64,000 nt of DNA. Origin: Deltaproteobacteria bacterium (GTDB taxonomy: Bacteria > Myxococcota > Kuafuiibacteriia > Kuafuiibacteriales > Kuafuiibacteriaceae). Under the pieces are notes generated by a model, which saw nothing but the letters and a program-made list of their open reading frames with translations, ran no database searches and was not told the origin of the DNA. Position numbers and translations under genes: made by a program. Positions 7,713 to 18,175 of this stretch are shown one piece after another (the first letter of the stretch is position 1; each line of letters starts with the position of its first letter). The stretch spans positions 1,302,001 to 1,366,000 of the forward strand of contig JADJBV010000002.1 in NCBI GenBank assembly GCA_016703535.1. The letters are read 5' to 3'.

Positions 7713-10382
7713 ATGGGGCGCGTTCCTTGGATCTGGGCTCTCTTCCCGTTGTGGATGACCAGCGCCTGCGATCGGCCCGAGGTCCGGGCCTTGGATCTGG
7801 GCACCCCCCAGGCGGACGCCGGGGTGACCGATCAAGGCAGCGAAGACCGAGGATCTGTCGATGCTGAACCCGAGTTAGACGGCAGTGAACCCGACGCCGG
7901 CTTTTCTCCCGACGTGATCCCACTCGACGCTGACCCCTGCGGAGATCCGGGGCTGAGTGGGCCCAGCGCGGTTGGGATGGCCCCGGAGATGGCCACCGTC
8001 CAGATCATCGCGGAGAACGACTGCCGCCGCACCTATCGCCTCGAGACCACCGCCTCCCTTCGGGAACCTCGCCGCGGTCCGATCCGGGAGGTGAACGAAC
8101 CTGCCGACCGACCCCGTTTGCGCACCGGCAGCCCCATCTGGGACGCGGTGTATGCCTTGGCGGTGGCCGAAGCGGCTGAAGCTTCGGTGGCCCAGATCCA
8201 AGACGGCGCCTTCCTCAACGGTGCGCCCTTCACCTGCGCGCCGCCGGGTTGTTTCGAGACCGGGCGCCTCTGGAAGTGGGTCTGGACCCGGGACACGGCC
8301 TTCGCCGGCGAGTTGGGCCTCGCGGCCTTGGATCCGGCGCGGCTCTTGAGTTCCCTCGAGCTCAAACTTTCGGAGCGGCGTGGCGGCGGTGACCTCCAGA
8401 TCATTCAGGACACCGGCACCGGCGGCAGTTATCCGATCTCCACCGATCGGGTGGTCTGGGCCTTCGCCGCCCGGGCGTTGTTGGCCGAACTCGAGGAGCC
8501 GCTACGCAGCACCTCCCGGGATCGCTGGCTTTTGGCGATGATCAACACTGCCGAACATGATCGGGTGGTGGCCTTTGATTCGGTCCGCGGACTTTATCGG
8601 GGAGAGAGCAGCTTCCTCGACTGGCGTGAGCAGAGTTATCCGCCCTGGACCGCCAACGATCCGGCCCAGATCGGCGCGTCGTTCGCCCTCTCCACCAACG
8701 TCCTGCACTTGGTCCTCCTCGAGACCGTGAGTGAACTCCTGCTCGAGGTGCAATCGCCCGAGGCCGCCACCTGGTCGGCTCGGGCCGCGGCGCTGCGAAG
8801 TGCGATCGGGCGTCACTTCGACAACCCCGGGGGCGCCCCGGCCGCGTTTTTGCCGTCGACCTTGGATCCCGCCCCAGTGGCCCGGCAAGACGCCTTGGCC
8901 ACCGCCCTTTATGTCTTGGCCGGCTTGGGGTCGGACCCCGCCGGCGCCTTGTCGGCCCAGCCTTTTTTGCCGTTTGGGCCGCCGGTGATCTGGCCCTCCC
9001 AACCCGAAACCGCCATCTACCACAACCGGGCGATCTGGCCCTTCGTCACCGCCTACTTGGCCCGAGCCGGCGCCAAGGTTCGCCACGATCGGGTGGTGAC
9101 CGCCGCCGCCGAGTCCCTGCTCCGGGGCGCAGCACTTCAGCTCAGCCACGTGGAGAACCTGGAGATGACCACCGGCCGCGCCTTCTTCTTGGACGGCGCC
9201 TGGTCGGGCCCGGTGGTGCACTCGGAGCGGCAACTGTGGTCGGTCGGCGGGTTCCTTTCGCTCATCGAGCAGACCTTGTTGGGCAAAGAGACGAACTCGG
9301 CCGGGATCCGCTTTCGGCCCTATTTGCCGCGGGCTTGGCGGGGACAACTCGGCGATCGGGTGCTGCTCCACCAACTCCAGTTTCGGGGCCGGCGCTTCGA
9401 CGTGGAGCTCTTGTTGCCGGGGCCCACCCCCGATCGGGCCGGCGCTTATCAGCTCGGCCGCGTTCTATTGAATGGAACGGAGGTCGGGACCGACTGGCTC
9501 AGCCCCGATCAGGTCGCCGGTGGGCGGGTGACCTTGGAGCTCCTGGACGTCCCAGAGCCGGGCCGCCCCCTCCACCGGGTGGACACCTTCGGGGCCGAGG
9601 AGCTCTACGGCCCCAAACCGCCCACCGTCGGCGCCATCACCGCGCTGCCCGCCGGCCTCCAGATCCCGCTCTCCCACAACGGGGCCGATCCCACTCGAGT
9701 GACCTACGACGTCTTGAGAGATGGCGTGGTGGTGGCCTCGGGGCTCCCAGGGCATTCTACTGAATGGATCGACCCCGGCACCACCGTTGTTTCCCCCAGC
9801 CTCTGCTACACCGCTCAACTCCGCTACCTGGCGACCGGCCTGGTCTCTCAGCGGGCCGCGCCCTCCTGCTGGTGGGGGGTGGCGTACCAACGGATCCGGA
9901 CCTTCACGGCCGATCAGTTGACCGCGGTCGGCGGCACCTTGGTCAACAACCACGGCCGGCTCCACTACGAGGCTTGGGGGGATCCGGGCCACTCCTTGAC
10001 CCTCCCCAACTTCACCCCCGACGGCGGCGGTCGTCACCTGGTGCAGCTCCTGTACGGAAACGGCTCGGGCCCGATCAACACCGGGATCACCGCGGCCGTG
10101 AAGCGTGTGCAGGTGGTGGAGCTCCCGGCCGGCACCATGGTGGCCAGCGGCTACCTCCCGCTCCCCCAACTCGGCGTTTGGTCCGAGTGGCGGAACTCGT
10201 CGTTTTTGCCCGTCGAGTTGCGGGCCGATCGCAGTTATCGGGTGGTGATCGACGACGACACCCGGGCGGTCAACATGTCGGCCTTTGATCACTACGCCCG
10301 CTACACCGGCGGCACCGGCGGGGCCGCCCCGTTTCAGCGGGTCAACATCGCCGAACTCAAGGTGTTGCGCCTGGATCCCTGA
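7713..10382 (+). CDS. Six-hairpin (alpha/alpha)6 glycosidase-like lipoprotein
   Basis: 889 residues. ATG 7713 gives a signal with lipobox TSAC (Cys19), then an Asp-rich DAG linker to about residue 75. The middle 450 residues contain the WTRDTAF motif (about residue 191) and Trp/Asp/Glu-rich helical hairpins as in amylo-1,6-glucosidase, GH15/GH63 and related six-hairpin glycosidases. After about residue 600 comes a fibronectin-III-like stretch and a C-terminal region resembling a carbohydrate-binding or golvesin-like beta domain. The exact GH family and substrate cannot be given from sequence reading. As last gene of the operon, it pairs glycan cleavage with the protease upstream. Confidence 0.8.
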   Translation: MGRVPWIWALFPLWMTSACDRPEVRALDLGTPQADAGVTDQGSEDRGSVDAEPELDGSEPDAGFSPDVIPLDADPCGDPGLSGPSAVGMAPEMATVQIIAENDCRRTYRLETTASLREPRRGPIREVNEPADRPRLRTGSPIWDAVYALAVAEAAEASVAQIQDGAFLNGAPFTCAPPGCFETGRLWKWVWTRDTAFAGELGLAALDPARLLSSLELKLSERRGGGDLQIIQDTGTGGSYPISTDRVVWAFAARALLAELEEPLRSTSRDRWLLAMINTAEHDRVVAFDSVRGLYRGESSFLDWREQSYPPWTANDPAQIGASFALSTNVLHLVLLETVSELLLEVQSPEAATWSARAAALRSAIGRHFDNPGGAPAAFLPSTLDPAPVARQDALATALYVLAGLGSDPAGALSAQPFLPFGPPVIWPSQPETAIYHNRAIWPFVTAYLARAGAKVRHDRVVTAAAESLLRGAALQLSHVENLEMTTGRAFFLDGAWSGPVVHSERQLWSVGGFLSLIEQTLLGKETNSAGIRFRPYLPRAWRGQLGDRVLLHQLQFRGRRFDVELLLPGPTPDRAGAYQLGRVLLNGTEVGTDWLSPDQVAGGRVTLELLDVPEPGRPLHRVDTFGAEELYGPKPPTVGAITALPAGLQIPLSHNGADPTRVTYDVLRDGVVVASGLPGHSTEWIDPGTTVVSPSLCYTAQLRYLATGLVSQRAAPSCWWGVAYQRIRTFTADQLTAVGGTLVNNHGRLHYEAWGDPGHSLTLPNFTPDGGGRHLVQLLYGNGSGPINTGITAAVKRVQVVELPAGTMVASGYLPLPQLGVWSEWRNSSFLPVELRADRSYRVVIDDDTRAVNMSAFDHYARYTGGTGGAAPFQRVNIAELKVLRLDP

Positions 10383-10398
10383 GCCTGGCGTCGAGGCC

Positions 10399-10806
10399 TC
10401 AACGACCCGAACGTTCGGCCCGCTGGACCGGCCGAGTGGAGCGGATGATCAACCCGATCCCCGCGGCCATCAGGCCAGTCATGATCAAGGTGCTGACCAA
10501 GGAGGTGGAGTGGAAGTGGACGTGGAGGTTGGCCAAGAGGCCAGCCATGATCGCCATCAGCCCACCAACGAAGAGGATCCAGCCGAGGACCGAACCGCCG
10601 TCGTAGAACAACATCGCCACCCCGATCATCACCGGGATCAAGGTGATACCGAAGGACGAGCCGGCCGATCCGAAGAAGGACCAATAGCCGCTGCTGACGG
10701 TGACCCGGTCGAGGAAGAGGTACGCGCCGAGCCCGGCCAGGAAGAGGCCGATGATGAAGAGGCCCAGGCCTCCGGGGGTGCCGCCGACGTCCCGCAGATC
10801 GTGCAT
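10399..10806 (-). CDS. Small four-helix membrane protein
   Basis: 135 residues with four hydrophobic segments (about 12-30, 45-67, 71-89 and 97-117) separated by very short loops, and a basic C-terminal tail that suggests a cytoplasmic end. No family is recognised. Its stop faces the glycosidase stop across 16 bases. It starts 55 bases after the CARDB gene on the same strand, so it could be read through from that gene's promoter. Confidence 0.7.
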   Translation of the reverse strand: MHDLRDVGGTPGGLGLFIIGLFLAGLGAYLFLDRVTVSSGYWSFFGSAGSSFGITLIPVMIGVAMLFYDGGSVLGWILFVGGLMAIMAGLLANLHVHFHSTSLVSTLIMTGLMAAGIGLIIRSTRPVQRAERSGR

Positions 10807-10861
10807 CAGTCGACGACTATTAAAAACCCCGGAGGTCTGGTCAAGGCTTAGTGCCCCGGCC

Positions 10862-13800
10862 CTAAGGGAGCAGCTCGATGGTCCCGTAGAACCCGCGGTT
10901 GTTGCCCTCGATCAGCTCCGGCTCGTTGCCGAACTCATCGACCACCGCACCCACTTGGTAGGTGCCGAAGGGACCACCCACCCACAGCGGCTGGCTGACG
11001 GTGCTGCAGCTCCCGGGCGCCAGGTCCGGCGTCTGGATGATCCCGGCGAAGAAGTCCTCCGAGCCCGGTTGGTTGTCGGCGAAGGTCACCAGCTCTTCAT
11101 CGGCGCTGAGGTACATCGAGACCTGGTTCGGGCCGGCGTGGGTCGTGCCTTGGTTGCACACGGTGACCGAAGGTGAAAACGGCCCGTTGGTGGTGGCCGG
11201 CGCGACCACCTGGGTCACGATCAGATCCGCACCCGGGCCGATGCCCAATTGTCCGCCCACGAAGGTGTTGTTGCCCTCCAGCAGCTCCGGCACGTTGTTC
11301 CACTCGTCGACCAAAACCCCAAGGTAGAAGGCGCCGCCCGGCCCGAACACCGCCGCATACAAGTCCTGGGTGACCGACGTGCACTGGCCCGGCGCAAGGC
11401 TCGGGAAGGAGATGATGCCGGCGAAGTTGTCCCCCAAAGCTGGGTTCGAGCCGGCGCCTTCGATCACCTCGTCGGTGGAGACGTAGATCGTCGCTTCGCT
11501 GGGGCCGCTGCCCATCGTGCCTTGGTTGCAGACCGTCAAGGTCCCCTGGAAGGAGCCAAAGGTCGAGGCCGGCGCGTCGAATTGGGTCACCACCAGGTCC
11601 GGCCCAAAACCCACGCCGATCAACGCGCCGACGAAGAGGTTGTTGGCCTCTTGCAGCTCCGCTTGGTTCTGCCAAGGATCGACCTGAGCCAAGAGGTAGT
11701 GGGCCCCGCTCGAGAACACCGGCGCATAAAGTTGTTGGCTGACCACCTGGCAATCGCCCGGAGCCAGGGGCGCAAAGTTGATGGTGCCGGCGAAGGCGTC
11801 ACCCGGCCACGGGTTCTGCATTCCATCCAACACTTGATCGGTGGAGAGGAAGATCCCGGCTTCACCCGAGGCGCTCGGTTGGTTGCCTTGGTTGCAGATC
11901 GTGACCGTCACCGGCAACTCACCCGTGGTGCTGGCCGGGCCTTCGAGGGCCGTCACCACCAAATCGGGGCCGTTGCCCACGCCGATCACCTGACCGAAGT
12001 GGACGTTGTTCGACTCGATCAGCTCGTTTTGGCTGGCGGTGGGATCGGCCACCCCGACCAGGAAGTAGGGCCCGTTCTGGAAGATCGGGGCGAAGAGCTC
12101 CGCGGTGACGTTCTGGCACTGGCCGGCGTTGAGCGAGCCGTGGTTCAAGGTGCCCAAGAAGGGGTCATTTGCGGGAGGCGTTTGCTCCAAGGTTCCGTCG
12201 AGCGACAAGTGAACCGCCACCGCGCCGGGGCTCGCCTGAGCCGTGCCCTGGTTGCAGACCCGGGCCGTCACCGACACCGGGCCGTTGGTGGAAGCCGGGC
12301 CGGTCACCGAACGGATGACCAGATCCGGCCCGAAGCCCACGCCGATCAACCCACCGACGAAGGTGTTGTTGCCCTCGACCAGCTCGGGTTCACTCTGCCA
12401 CTCGTCGATGATCGTGCCGAGGTAGTAGGCGCCGTCGCCGTCGAAGGCAAAGGCGCTGAGTTCACCTTCCACGGTCCGACACTCACCGGCCTGCAGGTTC
12501 GGCACCGGCAACTGGCCAAGGAAGGTGTCCTCGAAGACCGGCGCGCCGCTGGCTACCACGATCTGATCCCGGGACAAGTAGAAGTTGACCTGGTTCGGGC
12601 TGGAGGGCGTCGTGCCTTGATTGCAGACCCGGGCGCTGGCGTTGAAGTTGCCGTTGGCCGAGCCGGGTGCGGTGATCGCCGTGACCACCAGATCGGCCCC
12701 CGGTCCCACGCCGATCAAAGCGCCGAACAAGGTGTTGTTGCTTTCGATCAGCTCGAGCTCCGAACCCCAAGGGTCGACCTGGCCCGCCAGGTAGTAGGCT
12801 CCCGGCCCTGAAAGCCCAAAGGCCTGCAGTTCACCCTGGGTGTCGACGCACTGACCGGCTTGCAGGTGCGGGACCTGGAGTTCACCGGCGACGTGGTCGG
12901 CCTGGGCCGGATTGCCGCTGACCGGATCGAGCACCTGATCGGCGGAGAGGTAGATCAACACGGTGGTGGGGCCGCTGCTGGTCGTGCCCTGGTTGCAGAC
13001 CCGGGCCGCGCCCTGGAAGTTGCCGAAGGTCGAGGCCGGGCCCGTCAGTTGAGTGACGACCAAGTCCGAGCCGCTGCCCAACCCGACCAAAGCGCCGACC
13101 AAGGTGTTGTTGCTCTCCACCAACTCGCTGACGTTGCCGAACTGATCGATCACGCCGATCAGGTAGTAAGCGCCTTGGTTCGCAAAGGGGGCGTAGAGCT
13201 CTTGGTTGACGGTCCGGCACTCGCCGACCATCAGCTCCGGCACCGAGATGGTCCCGGCAAACGGATCCCCTGGCCACGGGTTCTGCACACCTTCAACCAC
13301 CGTGTCGTTCGAGAGATAGATGGCCAGCTCCGAGGTGGGGCTGCCCGTGTTGCCTTGGTTGCAGATCCGAGCGGAGACGTTGAGGGGCCCGTTGCTGCTG
13401 CTGGGGCCGCTCAGGTTCTGGATCACCAAGTCCGGCCCGTTGCCGAGGCCGATGATGCCGCCCACGTACAGGTTGTTGTCCTCCCGCAGTTCGGGGGTAG
13501 CGCCCCAAGGATCAACGACCGCCGCCAAGTAGTGTTCGCCCAAGGTGGGGACCCCAGCGAAGACCTGTTCGGTCCGGTTGGCGCATTGCCCCGGTTGCAG
13601 GTTGTCGTAGTGGAAGAGACCGGCCAAGCCATCGGTGTTGAAGGGGCTGGGGTTGGTGTCGATCACCGTGTCGGTCGACAGGTAAAGGGCCACGTCGCCG
13701 GCCCAGGCGGGTTGAGTGCCTTGGTTGCAGAGACGGATGGTGGCCTCGAAGGCACCGTTGCTGGTGGCCGGCGCGGTGATCATGGTCGCCACCAGGTCGG

Positions 13801-16489
13801 GACCCTGGCCCACGCCGATCGGCTCGCCGATGAAGAGGTTGTTGCTCTCGATCAGCTCCAGCTCGTTGTTGAACTCATCGACCCGGGCCGCGACGTAGTA
13901 GGCCCCATCCCCTTGGATCGGGAAGAAGCTCAGGGCACCCACGCTGTTGGCGCACGCGCCCGCGTCGAGGTTCGGGGTCTCCAACATCCCGGCGAAGAAG
14001 TCGTCGGGTGAAAGTTGGTTAATGGTGCTGATGGTTCGATCCCGCGAGGCGAAGATCGCGACCTGGCTGGGGCCGGACATCTGGGTGCCTTGGTTGCAGA
14101 TCCGGGCCGTCACGTTCACGGGGGTCCCGGGTTGAGCGCTGGCGGGGGTGATCAGGCTGTGGACCACCAGGTCACTGCCTGGGCCCACGCCGATCAAGCC
14201 GGCCAGGAAGGTGTTGTTGGTCTCGATCAACTCGGGTTGGTTGTTGAACGGGTCGATCACCGCGCCGAGGTGGTAGGCGCCCGGGCCTCCGAACACGAAG
14301 GCGTTGAAGTCACCTTGGACCCGGACGCACTGGCCCGGCTGGAGCGAGTCGACCGAAACCTGACCGATCATCGCGTCGTCGCTGGGACCGGGGCCGGCCA
14401 CTTCGATCACCTCATCGCTGGACAGGTAAGCGAGCACCTCGGCCGGGTTGCTGGGGGTGGTGCCTTGGTTGCACACCGTCAGGGTCGCCGAAAAGTTGTT
14501 CTGGGTGCTGGCAGGCGCGTCAAGAGCCCGGATCACCAGGTCGGGGCCGAAGCCCGCGCCGATCTGGGGGCCGACGAAGGTGTTGTTGGACTCGATCAGC
14601 TCGGGCTGAGTGTTCCACGGATCGAGTTGGCCCAAGATCAAGAAGGCGCCGTTCTGGAAGACCGGGGCGTAGAGCAGCTGGCTGAGGGTGCTGCACTGGC
14701 CCGGGCTCAAGGGGGGCACCGGCACGGTCCCAGCGAAGTTGTCGCCGGGCCAAGGTTGGTTTAGCCCCTCCAAGATCTCGTCCGACGACAGGTAGATGGC
14801 CAAGTCGGTGTTGCCGCTGTCGCTGGTTCCCTGGTTGCAGATCCGCGCCGAGATCGAAAGTTCACCTTGGGTGCTGGCGGGGGCGTCGATCTGAGTGACG
14901 ATCAGGTCGGGGGCAAAGCCGAGGCCGATCAGGCCGCCGATCCGCCGGTTGTTCGACTCGATCAACTCGGGGACGGACAAGAAGGGGTCGGCCACCGCCG
15001 CCAAGTAGTAGGCGCCGTTCTGCGGCACCGGGGCGAAGACGTTGCGGGTGGCGTCGCCGCATTGACCGGGCTGGAGCGGCGAAACCGTCGCCATCCCCAA
15101 AAACGGATCGGCCCAGGGGGTCTGGCTGGTGTCCAAGGTGGTGTCGGCGGTCAGGTAGAGGGCCACGTCGGCGTTGCTCGAAGGCCCGGTGCCCTGGTTG
15201 CAGATCCGGACGGTGAGATCGAAGTTGCCGTTGCTGGAGGCGGGGCCGGTGATCGAGTCGACCACCAAGTCGGGCCCGTTGCCGAGGCCGATCAGGTTGC
15301 CCGTGAGCCGGTTGTTGGACTCGATGAGTTCGGGTTCGTTGTTCATCTCGTCGATGATCGCGCCCAGGTAGTAGACGCCTTGAGGGAAGGGCGAGTGGCC
15401 ATTGGCTTCACCCGTGGCGCAGCGACCCGGAGCCAAGGAAGGGATCTGGACCGGGGCCACCAAACGATCGGGCGTGGTGGGCAACTCAAAGACCCCTTGG
15501 ATTCGGTTGTCGGCCGACAGGTAGAGGTGAGCGGTTTGGGGGGCGCTGTGGTTGGTGCCGCGGTTGCACACCCGGACGTCGACCGACAGCGGGCCGTTGC
15601 TGCTGGCAGGACCGACGATCGCGTCGACCACCAGGTCGGCGCCAAAGCCGAGGCCCATCAGGCCACCGATCAAGCTGTTGTTGTTGTCGTTGAGCTCGGG
15701 TTCACTTCGGTGTTCGTCGACGAAGGCCGCCAGATAATAAGCGCCGGGGCCGGGCACCGGAGCCCAAAAAGTCTGGGAGGCGTTTTGGCACTGGCCCGGT
15801 TGGAGCGGCGCGACCGGCACCTGGCCCAACAGCGGATCGGCGCTGGTCGGGTAGGCGACCACGCCCCGCAAGAGGGTGTCCAAGGAGAGGTAGACGTTGG
15901 CCTGGTTGGGCCCACTCGGTTGAGTGCCTTGGTTGCACACCCGCACCGTCGCCACCAACTCGCCGGTGGTGCTGGCCGGGCCACTCACCGACGAGACGAT
16001 CAGGTCAGAGCGGAAGCCGATGCCCATCAGGAGGCCGATGAACTGGTTGTTGCGTTCGTTGGACTCGGCGATCGACGAAGGTTCATCGATGTTGGCGGCC
16101 AAGTAGTAGGGCCCTTCGGTCGGCACCGACACGAAGAGCGATCCCGTGACGGTCGCACACTGCCCCGGGCTGAGGGGCGGGACGAACAAGGAGCCCGCGA
16201 AGGGATCCATGCCTTGTTGGCCCAGGCCGATGATCCGCCGATCCCGCGAGACGTAGACGTTGGCGTTGCTCGACGGCGCCGGCGCTTGCCCGCGGTTGCA
16301 GGCCTGAAGTTCCGCCGTGAAGTTCCCGGTGGTGGCGGGGGGCCCGACCAACCGAGTGATCGCCAGGTCTGGCCGGGGCGGAGTCGCCGCCGCCTGGTCC
16401 ACACCTTCGGGGCCGACCTCGGCCGCACAACCGGCCAACACCAACCCACTCAACCACCACGCTCGACCTTTGTTCCACGCGCTCATCAT
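10862..16489 (-). CDS. Giant lipoprotein of 15 tandem CARDB-type repeats
   Basis: 1875 residues. ATG 16489 has AGAGGA upstream and yields a signal with lipobox LAGC (Cys21); a downstream ATG overlaps it. From about residue 45 to the end the protein is 15 repeats of about 122 residues. Each begins with a DLVVTxxxGPAS-type strand, followed by CNQGT, a YLSxD strand, LxPGQC, a YYLxAxVD strand and ELxExNN. This matches the CARDB (cell adhesion related domain) Ig-like fold. Two Cys per repeat (CNQG and GQC) could form one disulfide. The predicted role is a long surface fibre for adhesion or binding. A near-consensus sigma-54 promoter lies 60-75 bases upstream, and the gene for an FHA/sigma-54 activator ends just beyond it. 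Confidence 0.92.
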   Translation of the reverse strand: MMSAWNKGRAWWLSGLVLAGCAAEVGPEGVDQAAATPPRPDLAITRLVGPPATTGNFTAELQACNRGQAPAPSSNANVYVSRDRRIIGLGQQGMDPFAGSLFVPPLSPGQCATVTGSLFVSVPTEGPYYLAANIDEPSSIAESNERNNQFIGLLMGIGFRSDLIVSSVSGPASTTGELVATVRVCNQGTQPSGPNQANVYLSLDTLLRGVVAYPTSADPLLGQVPVAPLQPGQCQNASQTFWAPVPGPGAYYLAAFVDEHRSEPELNDNNNSLIGGLMGLGFGADLVVDAIVGPASSNGPLSVDVRVCNRGTNHSAPQTAHLYLSADNRIQGVFELPTTPDRLVAPVQIPSLAPGRCATGEANGHSPFPQGVYYLGAIIDEMNNEPELIESNNRLTGNLIGLGNGPDLVVDSITGPASSNGNFDLTVRICNQGTGPSSNADVALYLTADTTLDTSQTPWADPFLGMATVSPLQPGQCGDATRNVFAPVPQNGAYYLAAVADPFLSVPELIESNNRRIGGLIGLGFAPDLIVTQIDAPASTQGELSISARICNQGTSDSGNTDLAIYLSSDEILEGLNQPWPGDNFAGTVPVPPLSPGQCSTLSQLLYAPVFQNGAFLILGQLDPWNTQPELIESNNTFVGPQIGAGFGPDLVIRALDAPASTQNNFSATLTVCNQGTTPSNPAEVLAYLSSDEVIEVAGPGPSDDAMIGQVSVDSLQPGQCVRVQGDFNAFVFGGPGAYHLGAVIDPFNNQPELIETNNTFLAGLIGVGPGSDLVVHSLITPASAQPGTPVNVTARICNQGTQMSGPSQVAIFASRDRTISTINQLSPDDFFAGMLETPNLDAGACANSVGALSFFPIQGDGAYYVAARVDEFNNELELIESNNLFIGEPIGVGQGPDLVATMITAPATSNGAFEATIRLCNQGTQPAWAGDVALYLSTDTVIDTNPSPFNTDGLAGLFHYDNLQPGQCANRTEQVFAGVPTLGEHYLAAVVDPWGATPELREDNNLYVGGIIGLGNGPDLVIQNLSGPSSSNGPLNVSARICNQGNTGSPTSELAIYLSNDTVVEGVQNPWPGDPFAGTISVPELMVGECRTVNQELYAPFANQGAYYLIGVIDQFGNVSELVESNNTLVGALVGLGSGSDLVVTQLTGPASTFGNFQGAARVCNQGTTSSGPTTVLIYLSADQVLDPVSGNPAQADHVAGELQVPHLQAGQCVDTQGELQAFGLSGPGAYYLAGQVDPWGSELELIESNNTLFGALIGVGPGADLVVTAITAPGSANGNFNASARVCNQGTTPSSPNQVNFYLSRDQIVVASGAPVFEDTFLGQLPVPNLQAGECRTVEGELSAFAFDGDGAYYLGTIIDEWQSEPELVEGNNTFVGGLIGVGFGPDLVIRSVTGPASTNGPVSVTARVCNQGTAQASPGAVAVHLSLDGTLEQTPPANDPFLGTLNHGSLNAGQCQNVTAELFAPIFQNGPYFLVGVADPTASQNELIESNNVHFGQVIGVGNGPDLVVTALEGPASTTGELPVTVTICNQGNQPSASGEAGIFLSTDQVLDGMQNPWPGDAFAGTINFAPLAPGDCQVVSQQLYAPVFSSGAHYLLAQVDPWQNQAELQEANNLFVGALIGVGFGPDLVVTQFDAPASTFGSFQGTLTVCNQGTMGSGPSEATIYVSTDEVIEGAGSNPALGDNFAGIISFPSLAPGQCTSVTQDLYAAVFGPGGAFYLGVLVDEWNNVPELLEGNNTFVGGQLGIGPGADLIVTQVVAPATTNGPFSPSVTVCNQGTTHAGPNQVSMYLSADEELVTFADNQPGSEDFFAGIIQTPDLAPGSCSTVSQPLWVGGPFGTYQVGAVVDEFGNEPELIEGNNRGFYGTIELLP

Positions 16490-16547
16490 CTTCGGTGTCC
16501 TCTGCGCCGTGACCTCGACGGGGGTCGACGGGCGCAGGGGACCCAAG

Positions 16548-16563
16548 AGCAGCCTTCGTGCCA
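16548..16563 (-). promoter_or_regulatory. Predicted sigma-54 (-24/-12) promoter of the CARDB gene
   Basis: On the minus strand the site reads TGGCACGAAGGCTGCT. It matches TGGCACR-N4-TTGCW at every fixed position except the first T of the -12 box. The GG and GC dinucleotides have the exact 10-base separation required. Transcription would start near 16537, about 48 bases before the ATG. The adjacent gene encodes a sigma-54 activator with an intact GAFTGA loop. Confidence 0.75.
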
Positions 16564-16659
16564 CCTGGGGCCCCGCGTGATCCGGGGCTCAGGAGGGGGA
16601 CGGCCGGTCCACCCGGGCCGCGGCGGGCCTTCTGGTCCCAGGGGCGCACCCTCAACGGC

Positions 16660-16674
16660 GGGACGGCGAGTCCC
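16660..16674. promoter_or_regulatory. Possible activator binding site (UAS) upstream of the sigma-54 promoter
   Basis: GGGAC, five bases, GTCCC form a perfect inverted repeat about 125-135 bases upstream of the predicted start of the CARDB transcript, the usual distance for an enhancer bound by a sigma-54 activator. The arms are short, so this is a candidate only. Confidence 0.3.
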
Positions 16675-16707
16675 ACGCAACTACCCTAGTGTGAGCGTAA
16701 ACGTCCG

Positions 16708-18141
<1,434 letters not shown>

Positions 18142-18175
18142 GACCGAAGTGGCGCGATTAGAGCACTCGATCGGC

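Noticed and set aside
5383..7923. An 846-codon minus-strand frame under the protease and barrel genes
   Set aside because: Arg/His-rich low-complexity translation opposite well-supported genes; no start signal or motif.
10812..10840. T-run with a weak stem as terminator of the CARDB gene
   Set aside because: Only about four pairs can form and one is G-U; not convincing.
10862..16489. Repeated DNA units resembling a CRISPR or satellite array
   Set aside because: The period is about 366 bases, in frame, and diverged at DNA level; it encodes CARDB protein repeats.
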